Shown: in pieces, positions 62,917 to 64,000 of the stretch
Layout of the letters: every line of letters starts with the position of its first letter
Numbering within the stretch: the first letter of the stretch is position 1
Assembly: GCA_052034525.1 (NCBI GenBank)
Contig: JBPOIK010000112.1
Span: forward strand, 1-64,000
DNA length: 64,000 bases
Reading direction: 5' to 3'
From: JAFGJQ01 sp052034525
GTDB lineage: Bacteria; Planctomycetota; Phycisphaerae; UBA1845
The notes under the pieces: generated by a model
What the model saw: only the letters and a program-made list of their open reading frames with translations
What the model was told of the DNA's origin: nothing
Database searches by the model: none
Translations under genes and position numbers: made by a program

Positions 62917-64000
62917 ATGGCGTCGTCGTACAACGTGGGCCTGGTGGGGTTCGGGAATATCGGAACCGGTGTGGTGCGGGCCCTGGCAACCAACCGCGAG
63001 TTGATGGATACCCGCGTGCCGCACCCCATCCGCATCGTTCGGATCGCGGACCGGAACACGCAAACACCCCGCAACGCCCCGTTCGATCCGGCCATTCTCA
63101 CCGCGAACGCGGACGATCTGCTGATCGATCCCGGCATCCAAGCCATCATCGAGCTGACCGGCACCATGGACTTCGCGCGAGACCTGGTGGCCCGGGCCTT
63201 AGCCGCCGGCAAGCATGTGGTGACGGCCAACAAAGCTCTGATGGCCGTCCACGGCGCCGAACTCCTTCGTATCGCCGTCGAGCACGGCACCTGCCTGCTT
63301 TTCGAGGCGGCCGTGGGCGGAGGAATCCCCATCATCCGCACTCTGCACCAGGGACTGGCGGGCAACGATATCACCGCCATCCGCGGCATCATCAACGGAA
63401 CGGCCAATTACATCCTGAGCTGCATGGATGACGACGGGCGGGATTTCCAGACCGCCTTGCAGCAGGCGCAGGCCCTGGGCTATGCCGAGCCCGACCCCAC
63501 GTTGGACATCGAAGGCGTCGATACGGCCCACAAGCTTGTGATCCTGGCGAGCCTGGCATTCGGTCAGCGGATCCGGCTGGAGGACGTATGGGTGGAGGGC
63601 ATCCGGCGCATTCATCCGCTGGACATTGCGTATTGCCGGGAGCTTGGGTATGTGATCAAGCTGCTCGGCATCGCCCGGCGTCTGCCGGAGGGAAGCATCG
63701 AGGTCCGTGTGCATCCCACCCTGTTGCCCGAGCCGCGTGAGCTGGCGTCGGTGAACGGCGTATTGAACGCGATTCGCGTTGACGGCAACCTCACCGGCCC
63801 GATTGTGCTGTCCGGGCGTGGGGCCGGGCCCGAGCCGACGGCCAGCGCGATTCTCAGCGACCTGAGGGCCCTCTCATCCGCCCAAGCCGAGGGTGGGTTG
63901 GGTCGGGAAATGCGTCTCTGCGTGCCGTGGCAGGCCACGCGCACTCGGCCCATCGCCCGACTGAAGTCACGCTATTATCTGCGATTCGGCTTGCAGGACG
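62917..64000 (+). CDS. hom: Homoserine dehydrogenase, cut off by the window end
   Basis: The visible 361 residues cover the N-terminal NAD(P) domain (GLVGFGNIGTGVV), TANKALMA, the catalytic region FEAAVGGGIPIIRTL and GIINGTANYIL, and the substrate segment YAEPDPTLDIEGVDTAHKL. The enzyme reduces aspartate semialdehyde to homoserine for threonine and methionine. The last part near the edge (GREMRLCVPW) is before or in the C-terminal ACT domain, so the presence of that domain cannot be decided. GAGGTG lies 10 bases before the ATG. Confidence 0.95.
   Translation, partial: MASSYNVGLVGFGNIGTGVVRALATNRELMDTRVPHPIRIVRIADRNTQTPRNAPFDPAILTANADDLLIDPGIQAIIELTGTMDFARDLVARALAAGKHVVTANKALMAVHGAELLRIAVEHGTCLLFEAAVGGGIPIIRTLHQGLAGNDITAIRGIINGTANYILSCMDDDGRDFQTALQQAQALGYAEPDPTLDIEGVDTAHKLVILASLAFGQRIRLEDVWVEGIRRIHPLDIAYCRELGYVIKLLGIARRLPEGSIEVRVHPTLLPEPRELASVNGVLNAIRVDGNLTGPIVLSGRGAGPEPTASAILSDLRALSSAQAEGGLGREMRLCVPWQATRTRPIARLKSRYYLRFGLQD

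Noticed and set aside
60021..63407. Longer OPT gene starting at 63407
   Set aside because: The added part is antisense to homoserine dehydrogenase and has no family similarity; the OPT N-terminus starts exactly at 62678.

Overview
This is a high-GC window, probably from a planctomycete and most likely from the Phycisphaerae side of that phylum. The pointers are an ECF sigma factor paired with a Hanks-type kinase, a PEP-CTERM protein next to a type IV prepilin-like protein, EF-hand/dockerin-like tails on secreted proteins, an outsized signal peptidase I with a zinc ribbon, and a MoxR/DUF58/BatA/VWA cluster. The assignment is inferred from gene content; there is no rRNA or marker phylogeny here.

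Region 1 (83-9568, all minus strand). A tRNA-Ala(GGC) is followed by a histidine operon transcribed leftward: a TrpR/YerC-type regulator, hisG, hisD, hisB, a HAD phosphatase, hisF, and a single gene fusing HisA, HisI and HisE. Genes overlap by 1-4 bases at several junctions. hisH and hisC are not here. A 16-bp palindrome sits in the promoter in front of the regulator. A D-amino-acid transaminase-like gene, a rhomboid protease with a repeat tail and a DUF1844 protein lie upstream.

Region 2 (9664-19192). An unrecognised 516-residue protein overlaps a family 2 glycosyltransferase. Then come a TPR lipoprotein (+), a Ser/Thr kinase with its ECF sigma factor (-), and two secreted proteins (+).

Region 3 (19385-35811) is the most unusual part. 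One tightly packed minus-strand run starts with a GYF-domain, tail-anchored GTPase. It continues with a GAP1-like membrane protein, a membrane protein with a degenerate trypsin-like fold, a small DUF4175-like membrane protein, a repeat lipoprotein, a MoxR ATPase, a DUF58 protein, a BatA-type protein and a large VWA protein. A RING-finger/PDZ membrane protein and a zinc-ribbon membrane protein diverge from it on the plus strand. I read this as a candidate membrane-anchored GTPase/MoxR-VWA system.

Region 4 (35812-47990). About 1 kb of non-coding DNA holds three REP-like hairpins and seven 33-bp tandem repeats. Next is a minus-strand sugar cluster: two ABC permeases, a solute-binding protein, a GH144-type glucanase with a dockerin-like tail, and a GH1 beta-glucosidase. 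It fits uptake and breakdown of a beta-glucan, perhaps beta-1,2-glucan. The facing plus-strand operon encodes a PEP-CTERM protein, a prepilin-like protein and a carbohydrate-binding-like secreted protein. Its promoter is overlapped by a LacI-type operator.

Region 5 (48327-64000). An RRM RNA-binding protein is followed by a decayed 3' end of a group II intron and an FkbM methyltransferase. After these come a SAM hydrolase/adenosyltransferase-family protein, Pcm, a FapA-CheY-CheX group, the unusual signal peptidase I, LptB coupled to a galactokinase-like protein, Fe-type superoxide dismutase, an OPT-family transporter with a long Pro/Glu-rich tail, and the start of homoserine dehydrogenase, which runs off the window.
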